Shown here one piece after another: positions 9,316 to 19,142 of a stretch of DNA of 64,000 nt. Each line of letters opens with the position of its first letter. Within the stretch, counting starts at the first letter, position 1. The position numbers and the translations under genes were made by a program. The notes beneath the pieces were generated by a model, which was not told the DNA's origin, did not search any database, and saw nothing but the letters and a program-made list of their open reading frames with translations. The stretch covers positions 328,970-392,969 of the forward strand of contig NZ_CABVHU010000004.1 in assembly GCF_902497855.1 (NCBI RefSeq), read 5' to 3'. This stretch comes from Pseudomonas fluorescens. Its GTDB lineage: Bacteria; Pseudomonadota; Gammaproteobacteria; Pseudomonadales; Pseudomonadaceae.

Positions 9316-10251
9316 ATGGCCAGCCAAGACATCATCGCCCGTTCGGCCACCACCACGGTTTCGCCTTCGGTGCGCACTCAGGACGAAGTGGCCAAGCTGA
9401 TCGATACCACCAAGTGCATCGGCTGCAAGGCCTGCCAGGTCGCCTGCTCGGAATGGAACGAGCTGCGTGACGACGTTGGCCATAACCTCGGCACCTACGA
9501 CAACCCCAATGACCTGAGCGCAGACACCTGGACCCTGATGCGCTTTACCGAGCATGAAACCGATGCCGGCAACCTCGAATGGCTGATTCGCAAGGACGGC
9601 TGCATGCACTGTGCCGAACCGGGTTGCCTGGCGGCGTGCCCGAGCCCGGGAGCGATCATCAAGCACGCCAACGGCATCGTCGATTTCGACCAGGACCATT
9701 GCATCGGCTGCGGTTACTGCATCACCGGTTGCCCGTTCAATATTCCGCGCATCTCGCAGAAGGATCACAAGGCCTATAAATGCACCCTGTGCTCGGACCG
9801 GGTGGCAGTGGGCCTGGAACCGGCCTGCGTGAAAACCTGTCCCACCGGGGCGATTGTGTTCGGCACCAAGGACGACATGAAAGAACATGCCGCCGAGCGC
9901 ATCGTCGACCTCAAGAGCCGTGGCTTTGCAAACGCCGGCCTGTACGACCCCGCCGGTGTCGGCGGCACGCATGTCATGTATGTATTGCATCACGCGGACA
10001 CGCCGGTGCTCTACGCCGGCTTGCCGGATCATCCGACGATCAGTCCCTTGGTCGACCTGTGGAAAGGGGTGAGCAAACCCCTGGGATTACTGGCCATGGG
10101 CCTGGCGGTGCTGGCCGGCTTCTTCCATTACGTGCGAGTCGGGCCGCAACTGGTGGAGGAAGATGAGCTCCCGGGCGTCGTCGATCCTGCGGTGCATGAG
10201 GTCGATCCGTCGGTGCATACCTTCGATCCGCGCGGGGAGGACAGACCATGA
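9316..10251 (+). CDS. fdnH: Formate dehydrogenase N iron-sulfur (beta) subunit
   Basis: The 311-residue electron-transfer subunit carries four ferredoxin-type [4Fe-4S] cysteine groups in order: [38 protein letters not shown] and [11 protein letters not shown] with CVKTCP. A C-terminal transmembrane helix (near residues 250-270) anchors the domain on the periplasmic face. Its role is to conduct electrons from FdnG to the cytochrome b subunit. It starts immediately after the fdnG stop and overlaps fdnI by ATGA. Confidence 0.95.
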   Translation: MASQDIIARSATTTVSPSVRTQDEVAKLIDTTKCIGCKACQVACSEWNELRDDVGHNLGTYDNPNDLSADTWTLMRFTEHETDAGNLEWLIRKDGCMHCAEPGCLAACPSPGAIIKHANGIVDFDQDHCIGCGYCITGCPFNIPRISQKDHKAYKCTLCSDRVAVGLEPACVKTCPTGAIVFGTKDDMKEHAAERIVDLKSRGFANAGLYDPAGVGGTHVMYVLHHADTPVLYAGLPDHPTISPLVDLWKGVSKPLGLLAMGLAVLAGFFHYVRVGPQLVEEDELPGVVDPAVHEVDPSVHTFDPRGEDRP

Positions 10252-10901
10252 TCCGCAGACAGATCCTGCGCTACACCGCGAACCAGCGCACCAATCACTG
10301 GCTGGTGGCGATCTTCTTCTTCCTGGCGGCGCTGTCGGGGCTGGCGTTGTTTCATCCGGCGCTGTTCTGGCTCAGCCACCTGTTCGGCGGCGGACCCTGG
10401 ACGCGCATTCTGCATCCGTTCATGGGCGTGGTGATGTTCGTCCTGTTTCTGGGCCTGGTGCTTCAATTCTTTCGGGCGAACTTCTTTATCAGCAATGACC
10501 GTCTGTGGCTGCGCCGTGTCGGGCGGGTGATGCGGAACGAGGAGGAGGGCGTGCCGGCGATCGGCAAGTACAACCCGGGGCAGAAGCTGCTGTTCTGGAC
10601 ATTGTTGCTGTGCATGTTGGTGTTGCTGTTCAGCGGACTGGTGATCTGGCGCGCGTATTTCAGCGTGTACTTCGGCATCACGGCGATTCGCTGGGCGATG
10701 CTGCTGCACGCGGTGGCCGGTTTGATCCTGGTGCTGAGCATCATCGTGCACATTTACGCCGGCATCTGGATCAAGGGTTCGGTCAGCGCGATGATGCAGG
10801 GTTGGGTCAGTCGCGCCTGGGCGAAAAAACACCACGAACTCTGGTACCGGGAAGTGACCCGGGACGAACACCCCGAGCGACCGGTCAACAGAAAAGGATA
10901 A
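10248..10901 (+). CDS. fdnI: Formate dehydrogenase N cytochrome b556 (gamma) subunit
   Basis: The 217-residue membrane protein has four hydrophobic helices. Histidines positioned as in FdnI/FdoI are seen in [26 protein letters not shown] and [21 protein letters not shown], which would ligate two b hemes. It passes electrons to the quinone pool and so completes the respiratory formate dehydrogenase. Its start overlaps the fdnH stop by 4 nt, indicating translational coupling. Confidence 0.93.
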   Translation: MIRRQILRYTANQRTNHWLVAIFFFLAALSGLALFHPALFWLSHLFGGGPWTRILHPFMGVVMFVLFLGLVLQFFRANFFISNDRLWLRRVGRVMRNEEEGVPAIGKYNPGQKLLFWTLLLCMLVLLFSGLVIWRAYFSVYFGITAIRWAMLLHAVAGLILVLSIIVHIYAGIWIKGSVSAMMQGWVSRAWAKKHHELWYREVTRDEHPERPVNRKG

Positions 10902-10905
10902 CCCC

Positions 10906-11832
10906 TTGGCGACCATTCTTGAGCCTGGCGACATCGAAGCGGCGGCGACTTCACCGCCGTTTCTGCACCTGCCACCGAACAACCTGTTCACGTTGCGGGC
11001 GCAGCGCCTGGAGCGGTTGGCCGCAGGGCATCCCTTGGCCGATTACCTGCGGCTGGTGGCCAGCCTGTGCCATGTCCAGCAACAACTGATGGACGATCCG
11101 CCGGCCGCTGCAGCGCCGGACCCCGAACGCCTGCGGGTCTGCCAGCAACATGGGCTGCCACCGTTCGCCGCCGACAGCCTGGTACGGGAGGGCGGTTGGT
11201 TGCCGTTCCTTGACGCGTTGTTGCAGCGGTACCCGCGACCTGCACAACCTGCGGTCGAGAAAGCCCTGGCATCGTTGCGCAATGCCAACGTCGGGCAGCT
11301 CAAGGCCTGGGCGGTTGCCCTGGTCAGCGGCCAGTTCACGTTGCTGCCAGCGGCACTGGTTCCTTTTCTCGGCGCTACGTTGCAGGCAGCGTGGAGCTAT
11401 TGGTTGTTGGGCACACCGAATCTGCACCTGAAACCCGGCGACAGCCTCAGCCAATGCCCGGCCTGTGGTTCGCCGGCCATGGCCGGGGTGATTCGTCATC
11501 GCGGCAAATACAACGGCCTGCGTTACCTGGTGTGCTCGCTGTGTGCCTGTGAATGGCACGTGGTGCGGGTCAACTGCGTGTACTGCGAGCAAAGCAAAGG
11601 CCTGGAATACATCAGCCTCGAGGATGACCGCCATGCCGCCGACCAGGCGCCCTTGCGCGCGGAAACCTGCCCCGGCTGTCACAGCTACCTGAAGCTGCTG
11701 TACCTGGAAAACGACGCCGAAGCCGAAGCGCTCTCGACCGACCTGGGCAGCCTGCTGCTCGATATGCGCCTGGAGCAGGAAGGCTACCAGCGCCCCGCAC
11801 CGAATCTGTTGTTAGCCCCCGGAGGCGACTGA
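10906..11832 (+). CDS. fdhE: Formate dehydrogenase accessory protein FdhE
   Basis: The 308-residue protein starts at TTG (10906), 8 nt after AAAAGGA, since no ATG lies near. The C-terminal half shows the FdhE rubredoxin-like CxxC pairs: CPACGSP, CSLCACEW, CVYCEQ and CPGCHSY. FdhE is a cytoplasmic iron-binding protein required for activity of FDH-N and FDH-O, interacting with the catalytic subunits before Tat export. It is the last gene of the fdn operon, four bases after fdnI, followed by the REP array. Confidence 0.92.
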   Translation: MATILEPGDIEAAATSPPFLHLPPNNLFTLRAQRLERLAAGHPLADYLRLVASLCHVQQQLMDDPPAAAAPDPERLRVCQQHGLPPFAADSLVREGGWLPFLDALLQRYPRPAQPAVEKALASLRNANVGQLKAWAVALVSGQFTLLPAALVPFLGATLQAAWSYWLLGTPNLHLKPGDSLSQCPACGSPAMAGVIRHRGKYNGLRYLVCSLCACEWHVVRVNCVYCEQSKGLEYISLEDDRHAADQAPLRAETCPGCHSYLKLLYLENDAEAEALSTDLGSLLLDMRLEQEGYQRPAPNLLLAPGGD

Positions 11833-11841
11833 ACCTGTGAT

Positions 11842-12309
11842 CCTGTAGGAGCCGGCTTGCCGGCGAAGGCGTCTGCTTGGGCGCTGCAAGTCTTGAGGCC
11901 GCCTTCGCTGGCAAGCCAGCTCCTACAGGGGGGTGGTGTTGGGCATGGCAGGTGTGCACGGCGCGATTCCTGTAGGAGCCGGCTTGCCGGCGAAGGCGTC
12001 TGCATGGGCGCCGCAAGGCTCGAGGCCGCCTTCGCTGGCAAGCCAGCTCCTACAGGGGGGTGGTGTTGGGCATGGCAGGTGTGCACGGCGCGATTCCTGT
12101 AGGAGCCGGCTTGCCGGCGAAGGCGTCTGCTTGGGCGCTGCAAGTCTTGAGGCCGCCTTCGCTGGCAAGCCAGCTCCTACAGGGGGGTGGTGTTGGGCAT
12201 GGCAAGTGTGCACGGCGCGATTCCTGTAGGAGCCGGCTTGCCGGCGAAGGCGTCTGCATGGGCGCCGCAAGGCTCGAGGCCGCCTTCGCTGGCAAGCCAG
12301 CTCCTACAG
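11842..12309. repeat. Four 127-bp tandem repeats, each a REP doublet
   Basis: The unit starts with CCTGTAGGAGCCGGCTTGCC at 11842, 11969, 12096 and 12223, an exact 127-bp period. Each unit holds an inverted REP pair and a spacer containing GGTGTTGGGCATGGCA. The loop between the REP arms comes in two versions: units 1 and 3 have CTTGGGCGCTGCAAGTCTTG, units 2 and 4 have CATGGGCGCCGCAAGGCTCG. The array is therefore A-B-A-B, best explained by duplication of a 254-bp A-B block. It separates fdhE from selA within an otherwise co-oriented Sec island. Confidence 0.95.
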
Positions 12310-12346
12310 GGGGGAGTCAGGCATGATAGTGCGCACGGCAGCGATT

Positions 12347-12380
12347 CCCCTGTGGGAGCGAGCCTGCTCGCGAAGCGGTT
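12347..12380. repeat. Single REP unit before selA
   Basis: CCCCTGTGGGAGCGAGCCTGCTCGCGAAGC is a lone REP hairpin of the GTGGGAGCGAG subtype. It differs from the array upstream and sits about 45 bp before the selA start. Confidence 0.75.
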
Positions 12381-12422
12381 CAACGGCTACACTCAGGCGG
12401 TCAGCGTTCGCGGGAGCCCTTG

Positions 12423-13853
12423 ATGCCCTCCAGATCCGCCAGCCAGACCTTGCGGCTACCTTCCATCGACAGTTTGCTGCGTCATCCGGCGTGCCAGCCA
12501 CTGGCCCAGCGCTATGGGCGCGACGCGCTGCTGGCCAGCTTGCGGCAATTGCTCGATGACCTGCGCGAGGCGGTGCATGACGGGGCGGTGGAGGGGGTGG
12601 AAATCACCCCTCAGGTATTGGCGGGACGGGTCGGCGAACGTTTGGCGATCCAGCATCGCAGCCATGTCCGCCGAGTGTTCAACCTCACCGGCACCGTGCT
12701 GCACACCAACCTCGGTCGCGCGCTGTTGCCGGAGGAGGCGATTGAAGCCGTGCAACTCGCTGCGCGCTACCCGCTCAACCTCGAATTCGACCTGGACAGC
12801 GGCAAGCGCGGCGACCGTGACGACCTGATCGAAGGCCTGGTCCGCGAATTGACCGGCGCCGAAGCCGTGACCGTGGTCAATAACAATGCCGCCGCGGTGT
12901 TACTGACGCTCAACAGCCTGGGCGCCCGCAAGGAAGGCATCATTTCCCGGGGCGAGCTGATCGAGATCGGCGGCGCGTTCCGGATTCCCGACATCATGGC
13001 CCGGGCCGGGGTGAAGCTGCACGAAGTCGGCACCACCAATCGCACCCATGCCCGGGATTATGAAGCGGCCATCGGTCCGCGCAGTGGCCTGGTGATGCGG
13101 GTGCACGCGAGCAACTACGCCATCGAAGGCTTCACCGCCCGGGTACCGACCGCCGAGCTGGCGCAACTGGCCCACAAGCACGGATTGCCGTTGCTGGAAG
13201 ACCTCGGCAGCGGCAGCCTGCTGGACCTGACGCGCTGGGGTTTGCCCGCCGAACCGACGGTGCGCCAGGCGCTGCTCGATGGCGCGGACATCGTGACCTT
13301 CAGCGGCGACAAGTTGCTCGGCGGCCCGCAAGCCGGGTTGATCGTCGGCCGCAAGGACCTGATTGCGCGTATCAAAAAGAACCCGCTCAAACGCGCCTTG
13401 CGGGTCGACAAACTGACCTTGGCCGCCCTTGAAGCCGTGTTGGGCCTGTACCGCGATCCGGACCGACTGGCTGAACGCCTGCCGAGTCTGCGCCTGCTGA
13501 CCCGGCCACAAGCGGACATCCTGGCCCAGGCCGAGCGCCTGCAGCCCGCACTGGCCAGGGTGCTCGGCGACGGCTGGAGCGTCAGCGCAGTGGTCGCGCT
13601 GGGCATGATCGGCAGTGGCAGCCAACCGGTGGCGCGCTTGCCGAGTGCCGCGTTATGCATTCGCCCCGCCACGTCCAAACGTTTGCGCGGACGACGCCTG
13701 CACGGTCTGGAAACCGCGCTGCGCGGCTTGCCGATCCCGGTGCTCGGACGCATCGATGACGACGCCTTGTGGCTCGACCTGCGGCAACTGGACGACGAGG
13801 CGGCGTGGCTGGCGCAACTCGAGCGATGGCCGCAGGAGGGCGCACCAGGGTGA
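12423..13853 (+). CDS. selA: L-seryl-tRNA(Sec) selenium transferase
   Basis: The 476-residue PLP enzyme converts seryl-tRNA(Sec) to selenocysteyl-tRNA(Sec) using selenophosphate. The N-terminal tRNA-binding region ([16 protein letters not shown]) is followed by [35 protein letters not shown] and the PLP-lysine motif [13 protein letters not shown]. The ATG at 12423 with GGGAG upstream is preferred over the TTG one codon earlier. It overlaps selB by 4 nt. Confidence 0.95.
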   Translation: MPSRSASQTLRLPSIDSLLRHPACQPLAQRYGRDALLASLRQLLDDLREAVHDGAVEGVEITPQVLAGRVGERLAIQHRSHVRRVFNLTGTVLHTNLGRALLPEEAIEAVQLAARYPLNLEFDLDSGKRGDRDDLIEGLVRELTGAEAVTVVNNNAAAVLLTLNSLGARKEGIISRGELIEIGGAFRIPDIMARAGVKLHEVGTTNRTHARDYEAAIGPRSGLVMRVHASNYAIEGFTARVPTAELAQLAHKHGLPLLEDLGSGSLLDLTRWGLPAEPTVRQALLDGADIVTFSGDKLLGGPQAGLIVGRKDLIARIKKNPLKRALRVDKLTLAALEAVLGLYRDPDRLAERLPSLRLLTRPQADILAQAERLQPALARVLGDGWSVSAVVALGMIGSGSQPVARLPSAALCIRPATSKRLRGRRLHGLETALRGLPIPVLGRIDDDALWLDLRQLDDEAAWLAQLERWPQEGAPG

Positions 13854-15757
13854 TAGTCGGTACCGCAGGGCACATCGACCACGGCAAGACGGCCTTGCTC
13901 CAGGCCTTGACCGGCCAGGCCGGCGATCGTCGCCGGGAAGAACGCGAGCGCGGCATGACCATCGACCTGGGGTATCTATACGCGGCGCTGGAACCCGGAG
14001 CGGCCCTGACCGGTTTTATCGACGTGCCCGGTCATGAGCGTTTCACTCACAACATGCTGGCCGGGGCGCAGGGCATCGATCTGGTGCTGCTGGTGGTGGC
14101 GGCCGACGACGGTGTCATGCCGCAGACTCGCGAGCATCTGGCCATCGTCGAACTGCTGGGCATTCCCCGGGCACTGATCGCCATCACCAAATGCGACCGG
14201 GTGGATCCCGCCAGGGTGCAGGCCGTGCGCGGCCAGATCGAAGCGTTGCTGGCGCCCGGACCTTATGCCGGCGCGCCGCAGATTGCGCTATCGAGTGTGA
14301 CCGGGGCGGGAGTCGAGACCCTGCGCCAGGCCTTGCTCCAAGCGCAACATGACGTTATGCAACGCAGCACCCATGGCGGGTTTCGCCTGGCCATCGATCG
14401 AGCATTCAGCGTGGCCGGCGCCGGTATCGTGGTGACCGGTACCGCGTTGTCCGGGCAGGTCGTGGTGGGTGATACGTTGATGCTCGGTCCCCAGGGAAAA
14501 CCGGTACGCGTGCGTGGCTTGCATGCGCAAAATCAAGCCGCGAACAGCGCGGTTGCCGGCCAGCGCGTGGCGTTGAACCTGAGTGCCGAGCGGCTGGCCC
14601 TGGAACAGATTCATCGCGGGCACTGGCTGCTGGCCGAGTGGCTGCACGCACCGACCCAACGCCTGGATATAGAGCTGCGGTTACTGTCCAGTGAAGACAA
14701 GCCCTTGGAACACTTCCAACCCGTGCATGTGCATCTGGCTACCCAGGACGTGACGGGACGGGTGGCTTTGCTCGAAGGCACCAGCCTTGTCCCCGGTGAG
14801 CGGACGCTCGCGCAACTGCTGCTCAACAACCCGGTGCAGGCCGTGAAGGGCGACCCGTTGATTCTTCGCGACCAGAGCGCCCAACGCACGCTTGGCGGTG
14901 GCCGGGTGCTCGACCCGTTCGCACCGAGCCGACACCGCCGCAGTCCCGAGCGCCTGGCGCAGTTGCAGGCACTGGCCGGCAGCCATAGCCTGGAACAGGT
15001 GCTGCCAGTGTTGCTGGCCAATAGCGACACAGGCCTAGATCCCCGATGTCTGGAGCGTCAGTTCAACCGCCCGCGTGATAGCTGGGTGTTGCCGGGCGAT
15101 GTGCGCCTGATCGACACGCGCCAGGGCTCATTGCTGTTCAGCTCGGCCCGCTGGGAGGCCCTGAAAATACCGGTGCTGGAACACCTCGCACGCTTTCATC
15201 GACTCGAACCGGATCAAATGGGCCCGGACCGGGATCGCTTGCGCCGATTCACCGGTACGGCACTGGATCGTCCGATCTTCATCAGCCTGCTTGAGGAGTT
15301 GCTGGCCAGCGGGGCGATGGCGGCCAGTGGTCCGTGGCTGCATCTGCCCGATCATCAGGTGCGCTTGAGCGAAGACGACGAAGCCCTGTGGCAACAATTG
15401 CAGCCGGTGTTCGAGCAGGCCGGCTTCGATCCGCCGTGGGTGCGCGACCTTGGTCATGACCCGGCCGCGGTACGTTTGCTGCTGCGCAAGATGGCGCGGC
15501 TGGGGTTGCTGCACCAGGTCGTCCGTGATCTGTTCTACACCGATGCGATGCTGCGTCGATTGGCGGCTATGCTGGTGCAACTGGCGGCCCAGAACCCGCT
15601 GATCCAGGTTACGGCGTTTCGGGACAAGGTGGGCCTGGGGCGAAAACGTAGCATCCAGATTCTCGAATACTTCGACCGCATCGGCCTCACCCGACGGTTC
15701 GGCGACAAGCGTCATATCCGACTCGACAATGCACTGGCTCATCCGAACGAGCCCTGA
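13850..15757 (+). CDS. selB: Selenocysteine-specific elongation factor SelB
   Basis: The 635-residue translation GTPase starts at GTG (13850), overlapping the selA stop by 4 nt, with AGGAGG about 11 nt upstream. A much longer upstream extension in the same frame lies inside selA and is rejected. G1 is GHIDHGKT, G3 DVPGHE and G4 TKCD. After the EF-Tu-like domains, the C-terminal half consists of winged-helix repeats that bind the SECIS hairpin. The protein delivers Sec-tRNA(Sec) to UGA codons such as that of fdnG. Length is close to E. coli SelB (614). Confidence 0.95.
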   Translation: MIVGTAGHIDHGKTALLQALTGQAGDRRREERERGMTIDLGYLYAALEPGAALTGFIDVPGHERFTHNMLAGAQGIDLVLLVVAADDGVMPQTREHLAIVELLGIPRALIAITKCDRVDPARVQAVRGQIEALLAPGPYAGAPQIALSSVTGAGVETLRQALLQAQHDVMQRSTHGGFRLAIDRAFSVAGAGIVVTGTALSGQVVVGDTLMLGPQGKPVRVRGLHAQNQAANSAVAGQRVALNLSAERLALEQIHRGHWLLAEWLHAPTQRLDIELRLLSSEDKPLEHFQPVHVHLATQDVTGRVALLEGTSLVPGERTLAQLLLNNPVQAVKGDPLILRDQSAQRTLGGGRVLDPFAPSRHRRSPERLAQLQALAGSHSLEQVLPVLLANSDTGLDPRCLERQFNRPRDSWVLPGDVRLIDTRQGSLLFSSARWEALKIPVLEHLARFHRLEPDQMGPDRDRLRRFTGTALDRPIFISLLEELLASGAMAASGPWLHLPDHQVRLSEDDEALWQQLQPVFEQAGFDPPWVRDLGHDPAAVRLLLRKMARLGLLHQVVRDLFYTDAMLRRLAAMLVQLAAQNPLIQVTAFRDKVGLGRKRSIQILEYFDRIGLTRRFGDKRHIRLDNALAHPNEP

Positions 15758-15762
15758 GTTCA

Positions 15763-15858
15763 GGAAGGCAATCGCGCCCGGTGGCGCGGCCGGGCTTCAA
15801 ACCCGGTTGGGGACGGCATCCGTTCCCGGGCAGGTTCGACTCCCGCTGCCTTCCGCCA
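15763..15858 (+). tRNA. selC: tRNA-Sec (anticodon UCA)
   Basis: This 96-nt gene begins 5 nt after selB. An 8-bp acceptor stem GGAAGGCA/TGCCTTCC is followed by discriminator G and an encoded CCA. The anticodon arm CCGGG-CTTCAAA-CCCGG shows TCA. A long extra arm (GGGACGGCATCCGTTCCC) and T arm CGGGCAGGTTCGACTCCCG match the layout of E. coli selC. The extended acceptor stem and UCA anticodon identify it unambiguously. Confidence 0.96.
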
Positions 15859-15885
15859 TTTTCAAATCCCCCAGGCACCCCAGCC

Positions 15886-16106
15886 CCCTGTAGGAGCTGG
15901 CTTGCCAGCGAAGGCGGCGGCACATTCAACATCGCAGTGACAGACCGACCGCCTTCGCGGGCAAGCCCGCACAGGAATCGCTGCCGTACACAAATATTAC
16001 GTCCAACACAGACCTCTGTAGGAGCTGGCTTGCCAGCGAAGACGGCGGCTCATTCAACATCGCCGTGACTGATCGACCGCTTTCGCGAGCAAGCTTGCTC
16101 CTACAG
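15886..16106. repeat. Two REP doublets between selC and phbC
   Basis: Two related blocks start CTGTAGGAGCTGGCTTGCC (near 15889 and 16017). They share internal sequence (CATTCAACATCGC-GTGAC) and end in inverse REP arms; the last is GCTTGCTCCTACAG. They are spaced about 128 bp, close to the 127-bp period of the upstream array but with different spacers. Confidence 0.85.
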
Positions 16107-16112
16107 AGCCTG

Positions 16113-17816
16113 TCATTGCTTCACATAACGCCCGGGTGCCGGTTCCTGCGGCGGGTACTGCGCGTTACCCATGTGCTGCACCGAAGGCTGGCGTTTCCCG
16201 GCCTGGTCGGCCAGCCAGGCGAACCAATCGTTCCACCAACTACCTGGCTTCTGTTGGGCATTGTCGAACCAGTTCTGAGGGTCCTGGGTGACCTGGTCGT
16301 TGGTCCAGTAGTGGCGTTTTTCCTTGGCCGGTGGATTGATCACGCCCGCGATATGTCCCGAGGCACCCAGCACGAAACGCTTGGTTCCCGACAGCAGTTC
16401 GGTGCTGGCGTAAGCGCTCCTCCATGGCACGATGTGGTCGTCATGGGTGGCGAGGATATAGGCCGGGGCGTCGATCGCGCGCAGATCCAGCTTGACCCCG
16501 CAGCAATCCAGCTCACCGGATTTCAGGTCGTTCTGCAGATAGGTATGGCGCAGGTACCAGCAGTACATCGGCCCTGGCAGGTTGGTGCTGTCGTTGTTCC
16601 AGAACAGCAGATCCAGCGGGATCGGTTTCTGCCCCTTCAGGTATTTGTCGACGTTGTAGTTCCACCACAGGTCGTTGGGGCGTAGCAGCGAGAAGGTATT
16701 GCCCATGTCCTCGCCCTTGAACAGGCCGATGGGGCCCTTCACGCCGCCAATGGTGCGCTCGCGTTGGGCTACCAGTTGTTCGTCGACGAAGATATCGATC
16801 GCACCGGTATCGCGGTAATCGAGGAACGTGGTCAGCAGGCTGACGCTGGAGATTTCCTTGTCGCCGCGGGCCGCCAATACGGCCAGCGCCGAACTCAGCA
16901 GCGTGCCACCGATGCAGAAACCCATGCAATTGGGCCGTGGCTCGCCGCTGATCTCGCGGGTCACCTGCAGGCCTTTGATAATGGCGGTTTCGATCAGGTC
17001 ATCCCAGGTGGTGCCGGCGAGCGACTCGTCGAAGTTGCGCCAGGACATCAGAAACACCGGGTGGCCTTGCTGCAACAGATGGCGAACCATCGAGTTGTCG
17101 GGGCGCAGGTCGAGGATGTAGTACTTGTTGATCGATGGCGGAACGATAAACATCGGGCGCCGGTACTGGGTTTCGCCTTGCGGATAGTACTGGATGAGCT
17201 GGAAGAGCTCGTTCTCGAAGACCACTTCGCCAGGGGTGTTGGCCAGGTCGACCCCCACTTTGAAGGCGCCGGCGTCGCACTGGCGCATCTTGCCTTCCTG
17301 CAGGTCGCTGGCCAGGTGCATCAGGCCGGTGACGAGGCTGCTGCCTTGGGTCTCGACCACCCGTTGCAGTGCATCGGGGTTGCTGGCCAGGAAGTTGCTC
17401 GGCGCACCGGCGGCGATCGCTTGCTCCACCAGATACAGCAGACGCTGGCGTGGTTTCTTCTCATTGATCGGCAGCAGATCGAGCAGCTTCATCAGAAAGC
17501 CGGAATTGAGCAGGTAAAACGCCGCGAGGGAACCGAACAACGGCTGGCTCCAGTTACCGCTGGCAAACCGTCGGTCGTCGAAGGTAAAGGCCTGGCCGGT
17601 CAACAGACGCTGGCCGAGTTGAGCCCATTGCTGCTGATAATCCGATTGAAGGCTGTCCAGGGTACTGCGTGGCAGATCGAACCAGGCGTCGCAGTCCTGC
17701 CCGGTGAACCACGGATTGGTGGCGACCCACAGGCGTAATTGTTGCACTGCAAAGGAAGCAACGAACGGGACCTGGCCTGACCAGAAGGTGTTGAACGTAT
17801 GTGCGTTATTGTCCAT
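16113..17816 (-). CDS. phbC: Class I poly(3-hydroxybutyrate) synthase
   Basis: The 567-residue synthase polymerises (R)-3-hydroxyacyl-CoA, mainly C4, at the surface of PHB granules. The lipase-like box GFCIGGT places the catalytic Cys at 301. The triad partners are Asp460 (HDDHIVPW) and His488 (GASGHIAG). The alpha/beta-hydrolase core and conserved tryptophans (MSWRNFDE, LWWNYN) match short-chain PhaC enzymes, not the medium-chain PhaC1/C2 normal in Pseudomonas. I start at ATG 17816 with AAGGA upstream. It is downstream of phbB-phbA but separated from phbA by an intrinsic terminator. Confidence 0.93.
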   Translation of the reverse strand: MDNNAHTFNTFWSGQVPFVASFAVQQLRLWVATNPWFTGQDCDAWFDLPRSTLDSLQSDYQQQWAQLGQRLLTGQAFTFDDRRFASGNWSQPLFGSLAAFYLLNSGFLMKLLDLLPINEKKPRQRLLYLVEQAIAAGAPSNFLASNPDALQRVVETQGSSLVTGLMHLASDLQEGKMRQCDAGAFKVGVDLANTPGEVVFENELFQLIQYYPQGETQYRRPMFIVPPSINKYYILDLRPDNSMVRHLLQQGHPVFLMSWRNFDESLAGTTWDDLIETAIIKGLQVTREISGEPRPNCMGFCIGGTLLSSALAVLAARGDKEISSVSLLTTFLDYRDTGAIDIFVDEQLVAQRERTIGGVKGPIGLFKGEDMGNTFSLLRPNDLWWNYNVDKYLKGQKPIPLDLLFWNNDSTNLPGPMYCWYLRHTYLQNDLKSGELDCCGVKLDLRAIDAPAYILATHDDHIVPWRSAYASTELLSGTKRFVLGASGHIAGVINPPAKEKRHYWTNDQVTQDPQNWFDNAQQKPGSWWNDWFAWLADQAGKRQPSVQHMGNAQYPPQEPAPGRYVKQ

Positions 17817-17845
17817 GAATTCCTTGCCCACATGTTAAAAGGCAG

Positions 17846-17876
17846 AAAAAACCGCGGCGCCGGAATTCGGCGCCGC
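17846..17876 (-). terminator. Intrinsic terminator/attenuator between phbA and phbC
   Basis: On the minus strand a 9-bp perfect GC stem (CGGCGCCGC region 17868-17876 with 17854-17862) closes a 5-nt loop. It is followed by GG and then six Ts (A-run 17846-17851 on the plus strand). It lies 31 nt after the phbA stop and 30 nt before the phbC ATG. Its position predicts reduced read-through into phbC. Confidence 0.85.
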
Positions 17877-17906
17877 GTCTGCAGTCAAGCAAGCCGATCG
17901 GTAAAC

Positions 17907-19085
17907 CTAGCGCTCGATCGCCAGGCTCACGCCCTGACCGCCACCGATGCACAAGGTGGCCAGGCCTTTTTTGCCGTCGCGACGAATCAGCTCATGCACC
18001 AGCGACACCAGGATTCGCGCGCCTGATGCACCGATCGGATGACCGAGGGCAATCGCGCCACCGTTGACGTTGACTTTGTTCATGTCCCAGCCCAGTTCCT
18101 TGCCGACGGCCAGTGACTGCGCGGCGAACGCTTCGTTGGCTTCGATCAGGTCCAGGTCGTCCAGGCTCCAGCCGGCCTTGGTCAGGGCCAGGCGGGTGGC
18201 AGGCACCGGGCCGATGCCCATGATCGACGGGTCGACACCGGCACTGGCATAGGCCTTGATGCGCGCCAATACCGGCAAGCCCAGGGCCTGGGCCTTGGCG
18301 GCGCTGGCCAGCATCAGCACGGCGGCGCCATCGTTGAGGGTCGACGCGTTGCCGGCGGTAACGGTGCCGGTTTTCTGGAACGCCGGCTTGAGGTTGCCCA
18401 ACGCCTGGAGCGTGCTGCCCGGGCGCGGTTGTTCATCGGTGTCGAAGACCAGCGGATCGCCCTTGCGCTGGGGAATCAGGATCGGGGTGATTTCAGCCTT
18501 GAAATAACCGCCTTCGATGGCTGCAGAAGCTTTCTGCTGCGAGGCCGCGGCAAAGGCGTCCTGGTCTTCGCGACTGAGCTCATACTTGCTGGCCAGGTTC
18601 TCGGCGGTGATGCCCATGTGGTAGTCGTTGAACGCATCCCACAAGCCATCCTGGATCACGCTGTCCTGCAGTTGCGCATGACCCATGCGCAGGCCGGTGC
18701 GTGCCTTGGGCAGCACATAGGGGGCCAGGCTCATGTTTTCCTGGCCGCCGGCGATCACCAGTTCGGCGTCGCCGCAACGGATGGCCTGGACCGCGAGCTG
18801 GACTGCCTTGAGGCCAGAGCCGCAGACTTTGTTCAGGGTCAGGGCAGGGACGGTATGGGGCAGGCCGGCCTTGATCGCCGATTGGCGTGCCGGGTTCTGC
18901 CCGGAGCCTGCGGTCAGCACTTGGCCGAGGATCACTTCATCGACCTGCGCAGCATCGATGCCGGTCTGTTCGAGCAGGCGACGAATCACTGCTGCGCCCA
19001 GTTCGGTGGCGGGAATGGCGGACAGGGAACCTTGAAAACTGCCAATGGCGGTACGCGTAGCGGCAACGATTACGACTTCGTTCAT
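17907..19085 (-). CDS. phbA: Acetyl-CoA acetyltransferase (beta-ketothiolase)
   Basis: The 392-residue thiolase condenses two acetyl-CoA to acetoacetyl-CoA, the first step of PHB synthesis. The acyl-accepting cysteine is Cys88 in [11 protein letters not shown]. The C-terminal motifs [12 protein letters not shown] and CIGGGQGVS supply the His and second Cys. The ATG at 19085 gives the standard N-terminus [17 protein letters not shown]; the longer frame upstream is rejected. It lies 57 nt after phbB on the same strand. Confidence 0.94.
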   Translation of the reverse strand: MNEVVIVAATRTAIGSFQGSLSAIPATELGAAVIRRLLEQTGIDAAQVDEVILGQVLTAGSGQNPARQSAIKAGLPHTVPALTLNKVCGSGLKAVQLAVQAIRCGDAELVIAGGQENMSLAPYVLPKARTGLRMGHAQLQDSVIQDGLWDAFNDYHMGITAENLASKYELSREDQDAFAAASQQKASAAIEGGYFKAEITPILIPQRKGDPLVFDTDEQPRPGSTLQALGNLKPAFQKTGTVTAGNASTLNDGAAVLMLASAAKAQALGLPVLARIKAYASAGVDPSIMGIGPVPATRLALTKAGWSLDDLDLIEANEAFAAQSLAVGKELGWDMNKVNVNGGAIALGHPIGASGARILVSLVHELIRRDGKKGLATLCIGGGQGVSLAIER

Positions 19086-19142
19086 GCAAAACCTCATCAG
19101 AATTGTGTCAAGCGGGAGCAGGGCGTCCATGCCCTGATAGGC

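Noticed and set aside
11612..12270. Short open frames translating the REP array (for example products containing GAGLPAK)
   Set aside because: They are translations of REP DNA in both strands, repeated at every REP cluster in the window, without ribosome sites.
11842..12309. CRISPR array
   Set aside because: The repeated unit is 127 bp with internal REP palindromes and no variable spacers; no cas genes are near.
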